DNA of 64,000 bases from Sulfitobacter mediterraneus (GTDB lineage: Bacteria; Pseudomonadota; Alphaproteobacteria; Rhodobacterales; Rhodobacteraceae). The position numbers and the translations under genes are program-made. This document shows positions 1 through 9,160 of the stretch, piece by piece (positions within the stretch are counted from its first letter, which is position 1; the number at the start of each line of letters is the position of its first letter). The stretch is from NCBI RefSeq assembly GCF_003054325.1, contig NZ_QBKU01000001.1, positions 1 to 64,000 of the forward strand. The letters are read 5' to 3'. The notes under the pieces were generated by a model that did no database searches, was not told the origin of the DNA, and worked only from the letters and a program-made list of their open reading frames with translations.

Positions 1-338
1 TCGCGCGTCTGTGGCATTGGGCCGTCAGCAGCGTTCACAACCAGGATCGCGCCGTCCATCTGCGCCGCACCGGTGATCATGTTCTTGACGTAGTCAGCGT
101 GGCCGGGGCAGTCAACGTGCGCGTAGTGACGTGCTTCGGTTTCATACTCAACGTGCGCGGTAGAGATCGTGATCCCACGGGCTTTTTCTTCGGGCGCGCC
201 ATCAATCTGGTCATACGCTTTGAAGTCACCAAAATACTTGGTGATCGCCGCTGTAAGCGTCGTTTTGCCGTGGTCAACGTGGCCGATTGTGCCAATGTTG
301 ACGTGCGGCTTATTACGTTCAAACTTTTCCTTTGCCAT
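1..338 (-). CDS. tuf: Translation elongation factor Tu, N-terminal part
   Basis: Partial gene running off the left edge; about 112 N-terminal residues are present of a family length near 390. EF-Tu is the cytoplasmic GTPase that carries aminoacyl-tRNA to the ribosome. The GTP-binding P-loop GHVDHGKT is at about residues 19-26, followed by the switch I region around RGITI and the DCPGHADY G3 motif near residues 80-87. The ATG at 336-338 gives the standard start [14 protein letters not shown]. An upstream purine run (AAAGGG) lies about 11 bases before the ATG. The next gene upstream on the same strand is a lipoprotein, so tuf probably has its own promoter in 339-458. Identity is certain; the 3' end is outside the window. 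Confidence 0.98.
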   Translation of the reverse strand, partial: MAKEKFERNKPHVNIGTIGHVDHGKTTLTAAITKYFGDFKAYDQIDGAPEEKARGITISTAHVEYETEARHYAHVDCPGHADYVKNMITGAAQMDGAILVVNAADGPMPQTR

Positions 339-458
339 GCTGCAAGCACCCTTTTGTAATTGAAGGGCCCATCGGACCCGATCCTCATATGGCGGGCGAT
401 GTATTGGGTCTGGAGCCTAAAATCAAGCAGGACTTCGCGCGATCACGTGGAACCGCAA

Positions 459-1025
459 TTATTCTGCCGCAACTGCGCCTTCTGCGTCCCCGTTGAACCA
501 TCCGTTTTCGGCATTCTGCTTGACCAGATAGCTTTCAATGGCTTTTGCGGCGTTCTGGGACAGGTTTTTGAGCTGCTCTTCAGCGCTTTTTGTATAGCCC
601 GATCCGACAACCGGACCTTGATCAAAAGATTCGAACACAGTGATTTGATGCGGCTTTGGCGTCAGCTTGAGGTTTTTGGCATCATCCCAAACAGTCAGAT
701 TGATCACGAGAATCGATTTTGGCGCAAACAGAACCGGCACGCCGGGCTGGGCCAGCACATAACCCTCGATGCTCATCCCGAAATGATAGTTGCGGGTGCC
801 GTTGTAACGTCCAAAACGTTCTTCGGTGGCATCTGTCAACGCTTTGGTCAGCTCCTCCTTGCTGGCCTCACGGCTCAGCGGGCCTTTGACCGCTTTGGGT
901 GCCACGGCGATATTATGCTGTAGTTTGAAATCTCCCAGCGGCACCGCAGCCTTGTTCAGATCAGCCGCACCATTACAGGCAACCAGCATGAAAAGGGACA
1001 GCACAACCAAAACAACACGCATCAT
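459..1025 (-). CDS. Small predicted lipoprotein of unknown function
   Basis: A 188-residue protein with a lipoprotein signal: hydrophobic residues 3-16, then lipobox LVAC with Cys17. It is expected to be lipidated and anchored in the cell envelope. The rest is a mixed alpha/beta domain with no motif I recognise. Two ATG codons stand in tandem (1025 and 1022); the first is chosen because AAAGGG lies 8 bases upstream. It is divergent from the cytochrome P450 gene and precedes tuf on the same strand. The function is unknown; the export signal is the only safe inference. Confidence 0.75.
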   Translation of the reverse strand: MMRVVLVVLSLFMLVACNGAADLNKAAVPLGDFKLQHNIAVAPKAVKGPLSREASKEELTKALTDATEERFGRYNGTRNYHFGMSIEGYVLAQPGVPVLFAPKSILVINLTVWDDAKNLKLTPKPHQITVFESFDQGPVVGSGYTKSAEEQLKNLSQNAAKAIESYLVKQNAENGWFNGDAEGAVAAE

Positions 1026-1158
1026 AACAGAGCCCTTTCAAGGCGGAGGAGACCGCATTTCGATACCGCAAGCCCCCGCAAGGTGCAATCATTTGCCGCC
1101 TTGGCCAAAGCGCTGTTCAACCCTATCTAGAAGACAGGACCATTCGGAGGACCATCAG

Positions 1159-2514
1159 ATGACCGCCGCCAGCCCCCTGCCCGTTCGCGTGCCGCTTGTC
1201 ACAGAGCCCAAGAGCATACTTGAAAGCCTGCAAATGGCGCGGCGCAATGTGCTGAGCATCATACCGGCCATCGCCATGACCCAGCCAATGGTCTCTGGCA
1301 AAACCGGCAAGCGTTGGCATATGGTGATGGACCCCGGCGCGATCCGGCAGATATTGCTGGACCGGCTGGAGGATTATCCAAAATCCGTAGTCACCAAGAA
1401 CCTGCTGAAACCGGCCATTGGCGAATCGTTATTCATTGCCGAAGGGGCGCATTGGCGCTGGCAAAGGCGGGCCGCTGCTCCGGTGTTTTCGCACCGCAAC
1501 GTTATGAACCTTTCACCGATCATGACCGCCGCGGCAGAGCGCGCCGCAGACCGGATTACCGCCGCAGGGCCGCGGGCGGTCAATATGCTGGACGAAATGG
1601 TCACCACCACTTTTGACGTCATCGGCGATGTGACCTTTTCGGGCGGCGATACCTTTGACCGCGACAAAGTGCATGGCGCAATTGACGATTACATCGCCGA
1701 GGCGGGCAAGATCAGCCTGTTTGACATACTCGGTCTGCCCGACTGGATCCCGCGCCCCGGCAGGGTGATGTCGGGCAAGGCGCTCAAAGAAATGAAGTCC
1801 CTCGCGGACAATGCTATCGTCGAGCGGGCGCAACGCGGCAATGACGGGACGCCAGATTTGCTTGATCTGCTCTTGGAAGGGATTGACCCGGAGACAAAGC
1901 GGCAGATGTCGACAAGCGAGCTGCGCGATAATCTGCTGACCTTCATCGTGGCGGGGCATGAAACCACTGCGCTGACCTTGGCCTGGGCGATGTATCTGGT
2001 CGGCTTTGACAAGGCGGTTCAGGACCGTGCCCGCGCCGAAGCACAAAGCGTTCTGAATGGCCGCGCCTGCACCGGCGATGATGTGGAAAACCTGCCATTT
2101 GTCCGCATGATCATTGACGAAGCCTTGCGGATGTACCCCGCCGCCGGGATCATTTCGCGCACTGCACAAAAGGCCGATACCCTCTGTGACCGCGAGATCA
2201 AGCCCGGCGATACAGTGATGATTCCTATATATGCGCTGGGGCGGCATCAGATGCTGTGGGACGATCCCGATAGTTTCCGCCCTGAGAGGTTTGCCGATCG
2301 CAAGGCGATTGACCGCTACGCTTATCTGCCCTTTGGCGACGGCCCGCGTATCTGCATCGGGGCGTCTTTCGCCCTGCAAGAGGCGGTGATAATTCTGGCA
2401 ACCTTGCTGTCGCGGTTCGAATTCACACCTGTGGCTGGCAAAGATCCTGAACCGGTTATGATCCTGACACTGCGCCCCGAAGGCGGCGTTTGGATGACCG
2501 CAAAACCGCTGTGA
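1159..2514 (+). CDS. Cytochrome P450
   Basis: A 451-residue soluble haem monooxygenase. The I-helix oxygen-binding motif AGHETTA is at residues 265-271, the ExxR salt bridge at 321-324, and the haem-binding loop FGDGPRICIG has the thiolate Cys399. There is no N-terminal membrane anchor. The start at 1159 is chosen because GGAGG lies 8 bases upstream; the open frame extends to 826 but over the divergent lipoprotein gene. No ferredoxin or ferredoxin reductase gene is nearby, so electrons must come from partners elsewhere. The substrate cannot be told from the sequence. The fold and catalytic class are secure. Confidence 0.95.
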   Translation: MTAASPLPVRVPLVTEPKSILESLQMARRNVLSIIPAIAMTQPMVSGKTGKRWHMVMDPGAIRQILLDRLEDYPKSVVTKNLLKPAIGESLFIAEGAHWRWQRRAAAPVFSHRNVMNLSPIMTAAAERAADRITAAGPRAVNMLDEMVTTTFDVIGDVTFSGGDTFDRDKVHGAIDDYIAEAGKISLFDILGLPDWIPRPGRVMSGKALKEMKSLADNAIVERAQRGNDGTPDLLDLLLEGIDPETKRQMSTSELRDNLLTFIVAGHETTALTLAWAMYLVGFDKAVQDRARAEAQSVLNGRACTGDDVENLPFVRMIIDEALRMYPAAGIISRTAQKADTLCDREIKPGDTVMIPIYALGRHQMLWDDPDSFRPERFADRKAIDRYAYLPFGDGPRICIGASFALQEAVIILATLLSRFEFTPVAGKDPEPVMILTLRPEGGVWMTAKPL

Positions 2515-2574
2515 TCCGGCAGGCGTTCTTTTGAGGAAGACGGTGTGAACCTCTTAGAAAGCCCGCCGCTCCGG

Positions 2575-3690
2575 TCACTTGCAGATGTTTTGTAGCGCGG
2601 CCCAACTCTCATCGGGCATCGACGGAAAATAGGTGCCATCTGGATCAACCGCAGCCCGCGCAGCGCGAATCCGTTCCCCCATCGCGGGATGAGTGAGGAA
2701 ATGCGCTGCCACGCCGCTGCGGTCGCCGTGCTCTCCCTGAAGGTTTTCAAACATTCGGCCCAAGGCGGCTGGGCTGATCGATGCATCCTCCAGCGCCTCG
2801 TGCGCAAAAATATCGGCGGCGGTTTCGGCCGCTTGCGAATACTGCGCCGCAATCAACCGTTCCGTCAGAAACAGCACAGCTGCACCGCCCGCAAAATCCC
2901 CGAACAAAAGCCCCAGCACCCCAATGGACCCGGCAGAGCGCAGGGCATGACGCGTGGGGTCGCGGCTGATCACATGGCCGATTTCATGGGCAACAACAGC
3001 GGCCACCTCATCGGGGCCATCTGCGGCCTCGATCAAACCGCGAAATAGCACCACAAAACCGCCCGGCAGGGCAAAGGCATTGACCATTTCGTGATCAAGT
3101 ACGGCAATCGTCACGTCCTGCCGAAACGCACGGTCGCCGCTGATTTTGGTCACCAGTTCATTCAGCGCCGCTGTGCCAGCCTCTGCTGTGCAGACGTCAA
3201 TCGGGGTCAGCCCGGTGTCATCCAGCGCCTCTCGGATATGGCCAAAGGTCGCCTCGCCCAGCGCCTTTTCCCCCTCAATTGGGATGAACTTCGCCATGTT
3301 GTCCGCCAGCAGTGGCACCAGCACAAAGATCTGCAAAGCCACGGCAGCCACGGCGGCAACGGCCCATTTGATCAGCCGCCCGCGCCCCTTAGGCGGAGCG
3401 CGGCGTTTGGCCTGCGGCAGGGCGGACAGCAAGAAAGGATTGGGCGACACCAGCCGCGCCAATGGATCACCTGTCCAGCGCAGCACATATTGCGCCCGAC
3501 CCGAAATGTCCGGCAAGGCGCGGACTTCGGTCAATGGCCATTCCACCACCCGACCATCGTCCAGAGTGATCTCAAGCAGGCTCTGCCCCTGTGTCAACGC
3601 CAGTGTCACCCCGCGCGGCTGCGGCACATCCCCATCGAAATAGCTTGCGCCGGTGGCATCCATGGCGCGGGGAGAGAGGCCCCCGGTCAT
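2575..3690 (-). CDS. M48-family zinc metalloprotease, membrane-anchored
   Basis: A 371-residue protein. Residues 1-105 form a leader domain, then one membrane segment at about 106-129, then an M48 peptidase domain. The zinc-binding HEIGH motif is at residues 235-239, with the third ligand Glu probably 289 in ETAAD. Hydrophobic stretches after HEIGH (about 256-275) may be a second membrane contact. By analogy with the HtpX/Oma1/BepA superfamily it probably degrades damaged or misassembled envelope proteins; the substrate is inferred only. Its start overlaps the stop of the DUF898 membrane-protein gene by four bases, so the pair is likely one operon and the two products may cooperate. It converges with the P450 gene. 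Confidence 0.9.
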   Translation of the reverse strand: MTGGLSPRAMDATGASYFDGDVPQPRGVTLALTQGQSLLEITLDDGRVVEWPLTEVRALPDISGRAQYVLRWTGDPLARLVSPNPFLLSALPQAKRRAPPKGRGRLIKWAVAAVAAVALQIFVLVPLLADNMAKFIPIEGEKALGEATFGHIREALDDTGLTPIDVCTAEAGTAALNELVTKISGDRAFRQDVTIAVLDHEMVNAFALPGGFVVLFRGLIEAADGPDEVAAVVAHEIGHVISRDPTRHALRSAGSIGVLGLLFGDFAGGAAVLFLTERLIAAQYSQAAETAADIFAHEALEDASISPAALGRMFENLQGEHGDRSGVAAHFLTHPAMGERIRAARAAVDPDGTYFPSMPDESWAALQNICK

Positions 3691-4955
3691 ATCGCAGCCC
3701 CCAGATCTAGGGCTTCGGCAAAGCCCTCGGCCTCAGCAAAATCATCGCGGGCACGTTGGCTGATGTGATCAAGTCCGTGATGATCCGGCAGGCGGGTGGT
3801 CAGCGCCATATGCCGCATGATCGGGAAGGTGACAAAGGTGTTGTAGAGCACGCCCCAAAGCAGAAACGCGGACAGATACAGCACCCCCATCAGCACCACG
3901 GCCACCCAACGCGGCCAGTCGCCGACCGCCGACATGCTGCCCAATCCAAACCACGCCAGAAAGCTGTCAAAGCCAAGCACCGCAGCGCCCATGAGAATGA
4001 CCAACAATACCGAGAAGGTGAGCACGAGATAGGAGATAAGAACCCCAAGAACATAGATCATTGCGATCCGTGCGCTGTTGAGACCGGAATGAAACGTGAT
4101 CCCCGGCGCGGTCTTGTGGTTCGCCAAGATTCGCTTGGCCGTCCAGCGATAATGGACAGCGCCGTAGATCAGTCCAAGAATACAGAGCAGGCCCAACAAC
4201 AGACGCTCTGGTGAGGCTGCCACTGCCGCCGGACCCTCTTCGGTGAAGAACCCTTCAACACCGGCAACGAAACCATCAACAGAGCCCTCCATCTGTGGAA
4301 ACAGCGGGGCAATCCAGATCAGCCAAATGACCAAAGCGCCAGTGGCTATCAACGACAGCACAAACGGCACCGCCGCACGATACAGCATCGTCCAATGCCC
4401 GCCCTGCGTCAGTCGAGCCGATCCAAAAAACGTCCTGTCGGTTCGATATTTCTCAAGCCAGAACGTCATGCGAGGCCACAGGATACCCAAGGTGCAAAGG
4501 GTGATCGCCCAATGCACCAAGGCCCGCCACGCATAGCCCCACGCGCCTTTTTCGAGGCCGAACCGCACCCCGCGCCAGCGGGTGCGCCCCAGAACGTACC
4601 GCCGCGCCCGATACCGCGCATAAAACCAAATCGGGATCACCCCGGCGAAACTCGCCAGATACCCAACCCAAGAAGAATTGAAGACCGAGAAACTGACAAA
4701 CATCAGCAGCAGATTCACGATGCCGATGTAGAAAGTCAGGATCACCACTGCGATAAAAAAGCCGAGCAGCTTTTCAATGGGATCACCCACATATTCCATC
4801 GGATGACCACCCGGCCGGATCGCCGACCAATACCAGCGGCGCAAGCGCGTCTTCATCCAGAACCGGTAAATGCCCAATGTGATGACCGTCAGAAACCCGG
4901 TCTTCAGCGCCAGCCAGAACAGCGCCCAACGGCTACCGACGAACTCCACCTGCAT
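3687..4955 (-). CDS. DUF898 (YjgN-type) polytopic membrane protein
   Basis: A 422-residue integral membrane protein with the repeated DUF898 pattern: aromatic-rich segments such as TLGIYRFWMKTRLRRYYW-like motifs near residues 22-45, and about eight to ten hydrophobic helices. The function of the family is unknown. It is co-directional with parC upstream and overlaps the M48 protease downstream, an arrangement suggesting a membrane-protein and protease pair. The ATG at 4955 begins close to the domain start. The frame stays open upstream through a Pro/Ala-rich stretch into the 3' end of parC with no ATG or GTG and only a weak Shine-Dalgarno signal, so the true N-terminus is uncertain. Confidence 0.85.
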   Translation of the reverse strand: MQVEFVGSRWALFWLALKTGFLTVITLGIYRFWMKTRLRRWYWSAIRPGGHPMEYVGDPIEKLLGFFIAVVILTFYIGIVNLLLMFVSFSVFNSSWVGYLASFAGVIPIWFYARYRARRYVLGRTRWRGVRFGLEKGAWGYAWRALVHWAITLCTLGILWPRMTFWLEKYRTDRTFFGSARLTQGGHWTMLYRAAVPFVLSLIATGALVIWLIWIAPLFPQMEGSVDGFVAGVEGFFTEEGPAAVAASPERLLLGLLCILGLIYGAVHYRWTAKRILANHKTAPGITFHSGLNSARIAMIYVLGVLISYLVLTFSVLLVILMGAAVLGFDSFLAWFGLGSMSAVGDWPRWVAVVLMGVLYLSAFLLWGVLYNTFVTFPIMRHMALTTRLPDHHGLDHISQRARDDFAEAEGFAEALDLGAAI

Positions 4956-5056
4956 CCAGCCCGGTGCCTTGGCGGCATTCGGTGCGGGCGGCGCGGTGGG
5001 CGGTGTCCCCCAAGGGCCAGCGTTGGAGGATTGATCAGTGATATGGTGGGCCCGGA

Positions 5057-7360
5057 TCAGGTGAACGTGTTGTCACGTGGGAAACCGCGCGGCGCCATGC
5101 GCCCGGCGCTGGCCCGTTTGCCGGACCATTCGGTCAGATCCGTTTCGGTGCGCGTACGCCCTGCCGGATCTAGCCAGCTGAGCCCCTGCGCACTGTCAAA
5201 GGTGGTGGCATCCGAAAGCCCGCCATCCTTGTACTTTTGCAAGCGCACGCCTTTGCCCCGGCCCATTTCGGGCAGCTCATCCACCCCGAAAACCAGCACT
5301 TTGCGATTCTCGCCCACGGTCGCGACCATATCGCCATCGACCTCATGGCAGATCAGCGCCGTGACATCACCGCGCACGTTCAGTACCTGTTTGCCGCTGC
5401 GGGTTTGCGCAACCACATCGTTTTCGGGGACAATAAATCCGTCCCCGGCACTTGAGGCCACCAGCAGCTTGCGATCCGGACGGTGGATAAACAGCCGGAC
5501 GATCTGAACTTCATTGGGCAGATCGACCATCAGACGCAGGGGTTCCCCCATACCGCGTCCGCCCGGCAGGGCGCTGGCAGAAACGGTGTAAAACCGACCG
5601 TTCGAGCCGAACACCAACAAACGATCCGTGGTTTCCGCATGGAAAATGAAACGCGGCCCGTCACCATCCTTGAACTTCAATTCGCGGGCCAGATCGATAT
5701 GCCCGGTCATGGCGCGAATCCAGCCCATCTCGGAGCAAACCACCGTGATCGGCTCCCGGTCGATCATCGCCTCGATTGGCACCTCTTCCACTTCGCCCGC
5801 CTCGGCAAAGGTGGTGCGGCGGGCGCCGCCAGCGTAGTCTTTGCCAAACTGCTTTTTCGTGGCACGCAGTTGTTCGGTGATCGATGTCCATTGCAGGTCT
5901 TCGCTTTCCAGCAAGTCCTCAAGGCCCGCGCGTTCTTCCATCAACGCCGACTGCTCGCGCATCAACTCCAACTCTTCCAATCGCCGCAAGGACCGCAGAC
6001 GCATGTTCAGGATCGCATCCGCCTGAACCTCGCTCAGCTCTCCCTCGCCGGGGACGGGCGACACATAATCGGCCTCATCCATGGCGCGAACGTGGGTCTT
6101 GCCCCAATCCTCGCGCATCAGGGCCGCCTTGGGATCGTCATCGTATCGGATGATGTCAATCACGCGGTCAAGGTTGAGAAAGGCTACGATAAAGCCTTCA
6201 AGCACCTCAAGACGGTGATCGATCTTTTCCATTCGGTGAACAGAGCGCCGCTGCAACACCTCGCGCCGGTGATCTACAAAGGCACGCAGCACCTCTTTCA
6301 TCGAACAGACGCGTGGGGTGACCCCATCGATCAGCACGTTCATATTGAGCGAGAACCGGACCTCCAGATCGGAATGCCGGTACATCATCCCCATCAGAAC
6401 CTCTGGATCGACATTCTTAGAGCGCGGCTCAAGGATCATCCGGATGTCATCGGCAGATTCGTCGCGCACATCGGCAAGGATCGGAATCTTCTTGGTCTGG
6501 ATCGCTTCGGCAATCTTTTCGATCAGCTTTGATTTTTGAACCTGATAGGGGATCTCGGTGATCACAATCTGCCACTGCCCGCGGCCCAGATCCTCAACCT
6601 CGTAGCGGCAGCGCAGGCGGAACCCGCCCTTGCCCGTGCGGTATGCCGTCGCGATGTTCTCTGGCGGCTCTACGATGATACCGCCTGTCGGGAAATCCGG
6701 CCCCGGCACATAGTTCAGCAGCGTGTCATCGCGGGCATCAGGCGTTTTGATAAGGTGGATGCAGGCGTCACACAGCTCGGAGATATTATGCGGTGGTATA
6801 TTGGTCGCCATCCCAACCGCGATCCCGCTGGACCCGTTGGCCAGCAGGTTTGGGAATTGTGCAGGCAGCACCACAGGTTCGGTCAGGGTGCCGTCATAAT
6901 TTTCCCGAAAATCAACGGCGTTCTCAGTAAGCCCTTCAAGCATTGCCTCGGCGACGGCGGTCATCCGGGCCTCAGTGTACCGGCTAGCGGCGGGGTTATC
7001 GCCGTCAATATTGCCAAAGTTCCCCTGCCCATCGACCAGCGGATAACGGACGTTAAAATCCTGCGCCAGACGTGCCATCGCATCGTAAATCGCGGCATCG
7101 CCATGGGGGTGATAGTTGCCCATCACATCGCCCGAAATCTTGGCCGACTTTCGGAACCCCCCGTTGGAGGCCAGCCGCAGCTCGCGCATCGCATAGAGAA
7201 TTCGCCGATGCACCGGCTTGAGCCCGTCCCGCGCATCCGGCAGGGCCCGGTGCATGATCGTGCTCAACGCATAGGTCAAATACCGCTCACCCAGCGCGCG
7301 GCGCAGGGGTTCGGACAGATTATGCGGGTCCATGCTGGGGGGATCGGTCACGTCAGACAT
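5057..7360 (-). CDS. parC: DNA topoisomerase IV subunit A
   Basis: A 767-residue type IIA topoisomerase subunit that cuts and rejoins DNA to unlink daughter chromosomes, acting with ParE. The catalytic tyrosine is Tyr128 in AASRYTEARM, and the breakage-reunion domain begins with the LPDARDGLKPVHRRILYAM motif at residues 40-57. The C-terminal half holds the beta-pinwheel repeats. The length fits ParC rather than GyrA (usually over 850). The start at 7360 (MSDVTDPP) is preferred; the frame is open for 24 more codons but those are not domain-like. The quinolone-region Ser (E. coli ParC S80) is Ala89 here. It is divergent from the SH3-protein gene. Confidence 0.97.
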   Translation of the reverse strand: MSDVTDPPSMDPHNLSEPLRRALGERYLTYALSTIMHRALPDARDGLKPVHRRILYAMRELRLASNGGFRKSAKISGDVMGNYHPHGDAAIYDAMARLAQDFNVRYPLVDGQGNFGNIDGDNPAASRYTEARMTAVAEAMLEGLTENAVDFRENYDGTLTEPVVLPAQFPNLLANGSSGIAVGMATNIPPHNISELCDACIHLIKTPDARDDTLLNYVPGPDFPTGGIIVEPPENIATAYRTGKGGFRLRCRYEVEDLGRGQWQIVITEIPYQVQKSKLIEKIAEAIQTKKIPILADVRDESADDIRMILEPRSKNVDPEVLMGMMYRHSDLEVRFSLNMNVLIDGVTPRVCSMKEVLRAFVDHRREVLQRRSVHRMEKIDHRLEVLEGFIVAFLNLDRVIDIIRYDDDPKAALMREDWGKTHVRAMDEADYVSPVPGEGELSEVQADAILNMRLRSLRRLEELELMREQSALMEERAGLEDLLESEDLQWTSITEQLRATKKQFGKDYAGGARRTTFAEAGEVEEVPIEAMIDREPITVVCSEMGWIRAMTGHIDLARELKFKDGDGPRFIFHAETTDRLLVFGSNGRFYTVSASALPGGRGMGEPLRLMVDLPNEVQIVRLFIHRPDRKLLVASSAGDGFIVPENDVVAQTRSGKQVLNVRGDVTALICHEVDGDMVATVGENRKVLVFGVDELPEMGRGKGVRLQKYKDGGLSDATTFDSAQGLSWLDPAGRTRTETDLTEWSGKRASAGRMAPRGFPRDNTFT

Positions 7361-7563
7361 AGATGTTGTGTATCCAAGGGGCGCGGATGCAGCAAGCGGA
7401 TGATGGGCCGCAAAGGTGAAACACACGTGCAAATTGCGACAGATTTACCACGGGGAGAGGTTGATATCATTTCCCCTCCCGGTGAATCGCTAAATTTGCT
7501 ATTGAACTTTAGGGGGGAGATTGACGTTAAGCTCCAAACATCTGCACTTTCGGGGTTCTTGTC

Positions 7564-8211
7564 ATGTTTCGGTTTATCTTGGTTTCCTTTGGCTTTTTGG
7601 GCTGGTCATTTTATGAAATGAGCGGTGGGGCTGATTTTGATCCGATCAACACCCGCATGGCGCGTCTAGAAACAGTGAGTCCAACCCCGTTTGACAACCC
7701 GTCCAGCAGCAATGCGCAGGTTGTCCTGGCCTCCGCGCCTGCGGTTGCGACCGACACCAACCCGCCTTTGAATGAAGCTGTGACGCGGGTCTCGCTGAAC
7801 CTGACCACCTTGCAAGAAGCATTGGACCAGTCGGGCAGCGCGGCCACAGTGGCGCCCGCCGCTGCCGCAACGGTCGATACCGCAGCCGTGCCGACCAACG
7901 TGGCGGTCACAACGGCGTCCGCCGACACGCCCGCGATCATTCCCAGCCTGATCATCCAAGACGACACCACCAGCCCCGATGTCAGCTCTGCCGCGCTGGT
8001 GTCTGAGGTCGGCCTCGACATTCGCACCGTGTCAGGCAATCGCGTCAATGTACGCGGCGGGCCAAGCACGAATTTCTCGGTGGTCAGCAAACTGATCCGC
8101 GGCGACGCGGTTGAGATCCTCGAAGACAACGGCAACGGCTGGGTCAAAATGCGGTCTGTCCTGACCGGTGAAGAAGGCTGGATGGCTGATTTCCTGTTGT
8201 CTGAAAGCTGA
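7564..8211 (+). CDS. SH3-domain envelope protein with Ala/Thr-rich linker
   Basis: A 215-residue protein. Residues 1-18 are hydrophobic and probably a membrane anchor or signal. A long low-complexity linker rich in Ala, Thr, Val and Pro runs from about 25 to 145. A bacterial SH3 domain follows at about 150-213 (RVNVRGGPSTNFSVVSKL, then GDAVEILEDNGNGWVKMR). Such domains usually bind peptidoglycan or proteins at the cell wall. The start at 7564 has only a weak Shine-Dalgarno sequence. The gene is divergent from parC across a 203-base gap and is closed by the terminator at 8246-8273. The exact role is unknown. Confidence 0.8.
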   Translation: MFRFILVSFGFLGWSFYEMSGGADFDPINTRMARLETVSPTPFDNPSSSNAQVVLASAPAVATDTNPPLNEAVTRVSLNLTTLQEALDQSGSAATVAPAAAATVDTAAVPTNVAVTTASADTPAIIPSLIIQDDTTSPDVSSAALVSEVGLDIRTVSGNRVNVRGGPSTNFSVVSKLIRGDAVEILEDNGNGWVKMRSVLTGEEGWMADFLLSES

Positions 8212-8245
8212 TCCAAGATTGCCATTCTGAATATCACACGTCATG

Positions 8246-8273
8246 AAAGGCCTCCCCTCCGGAGGCCTTTTTT
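8246..8273 (+). terminator. Rho-independent terminator carrying the next gene's ribosome binding site
   Basis: Perfect 10-bp stem AAAGGCCTCC / GGAGGCCTTT (8246-8255 and 8261-8270), loop CCTCC, followed by a T run to 8273. It lies after the SH3-protein gene. The ATG of the SDR gene starts at 8274, directly after the T run, and the GGAGG of the 3' arm (8261-8265) lies 8 bases from that ATG. Confidence 0.88.
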
Positions 8274-9101
8274 ATGTCTGAACGCTCCATCCTCATCACC
8301 GGCTGTTCCAGCGGCATCGGCCATGCCGCCGCGCAAACCTTGCGCGCGCGGGGCTGGCGCGTGTTTGCGGCTTGTCGCAGGAAAGAAGATTGTGATCGCC
8401 TTCGCCGTGAAGGATTTGACGCACCACGCCTCGACTATCAGGATGACGACAGCATCAGAACCGCGTTGGCCGAGGTGCTTGAGGCAACCGGGGGTACTTT
8501 GGACGCAGTATTCAACAATGGCGCTTATGCGATCCCCGGCGCGGTTGAAGATCTGCCAACGGACGCCCTGCGCGACATTTTCGAGACCAACGTGTTTGGC
8601 TGGCACAGCCTGACCCGGGCGGTCCTGCCGGTAATGCGGGCGCAGGGACATGGACGGATTGTGCAATGTTCCTCGGTTCTGGGCCTGATCACGATGCCGT
8701 GGCGCGGTGCATACAGCGCCAGTAAATTTGCGCTTGAAGGTCTGACGGATACATTGCGCATGGAAATGAGCGATACCGACATCGACGTGATCTTGATCGA
8801 GCCGGGGCCGATCACCTCTGCCTTCCGGGCCAATTCAATCCTGCAATTTGAGCGATGGATTGATTGGAAAAACGCCCCTCGCGCTGCGCAATACGAAACC
8901 GAGCTGCGTCCACGGCTCTACAACTCAGTGAAAAAAACCACCTTTGAGCTTGGCCCCGAAGCGGTGGTGAACAAACTGATCCACGCCATCGAAGCGCACC
9001 GCCCGCGCCCGCGCTATTACGTCACAGTCCCGACCTATTTTTCCGGTTTCACGCGGCGTTTGCTGCCCACACGCCTGCTCGACAAGGTGATGGGTGGCTG
9101 A
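8274..9101 (+). CDS. Short-chain dehydrogenase/reductase (classical SDR)
   Basis: A 275-residue NAD(P)-dependent oxidoreductase. The Rossmann glycine motif TGCSSGIG is at residues 9-16, Ser134 and the YSASK motif (Tyr147, Lys151) form the catalytic centre, and the usual NNAG is NNGA at 81-84. Arg-rich residues after beta-2 (CRRKEDC, 34-40) suggest NADP(H) preference. The substrate is unknown. The ATG at 8274 directly follows a terminator hairpin whose 3' arm carries the only GGAGG at proper spacing, so translation may depend on whether the hairpin forms. The next genes downstream are co-directional after about 60 bases. Confidence 0.92.
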   Translation: MSERSILITGCSSGIGHAAAQTLRARGWRVFAACRRKEDCDRLRREGFDAPRLDYQDDDSIRTALAEVLEATGGTLDAVFNNGAYAIPGAVEDLPTDALRDIFETNVFGWHSLTRAVLPVMRAQGHGRIVQCSSVLGLITMPWRGAYSASKFALEGLTDTLRMEMSDTDIDVILIEPGPITSAFRANSILQFERWIDWKNAPRAAQYETELRPRLYNSVKKTTFELGPEAVVNKLIHAIEAHRPRPRYYVTVPTYFSGFTRRLLPTRLLDKVMGG

Positions 9102-9160
9102 AAAAACTTGCGCACAGATTATGGCCCGCTACATCACCATAGAACCCGAAAGGAATGGCT

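Noticed and set aside
398-426. TTGATT-17-TACATC as a promoter of tuf on the minus strand
   Set aside because: Spacing is right but the boxes match consensus poorly, and alphaproteobacterial promoters are too variable to call this one.
1513-2379. Long minus-strand open frame of 288 codons opposite the P450 gene
   Set aside because: It is a shadow frame in GC-rich DNA; the plus strand carries all P450 motifs and the minus product has no family features.
7433-7563. tRNA gene or riboswitch between parC and the SH3 gene
   Set aside because: No cloverleaf, T-loop sequence or terminator was found; only purine and pyrimidine runs.
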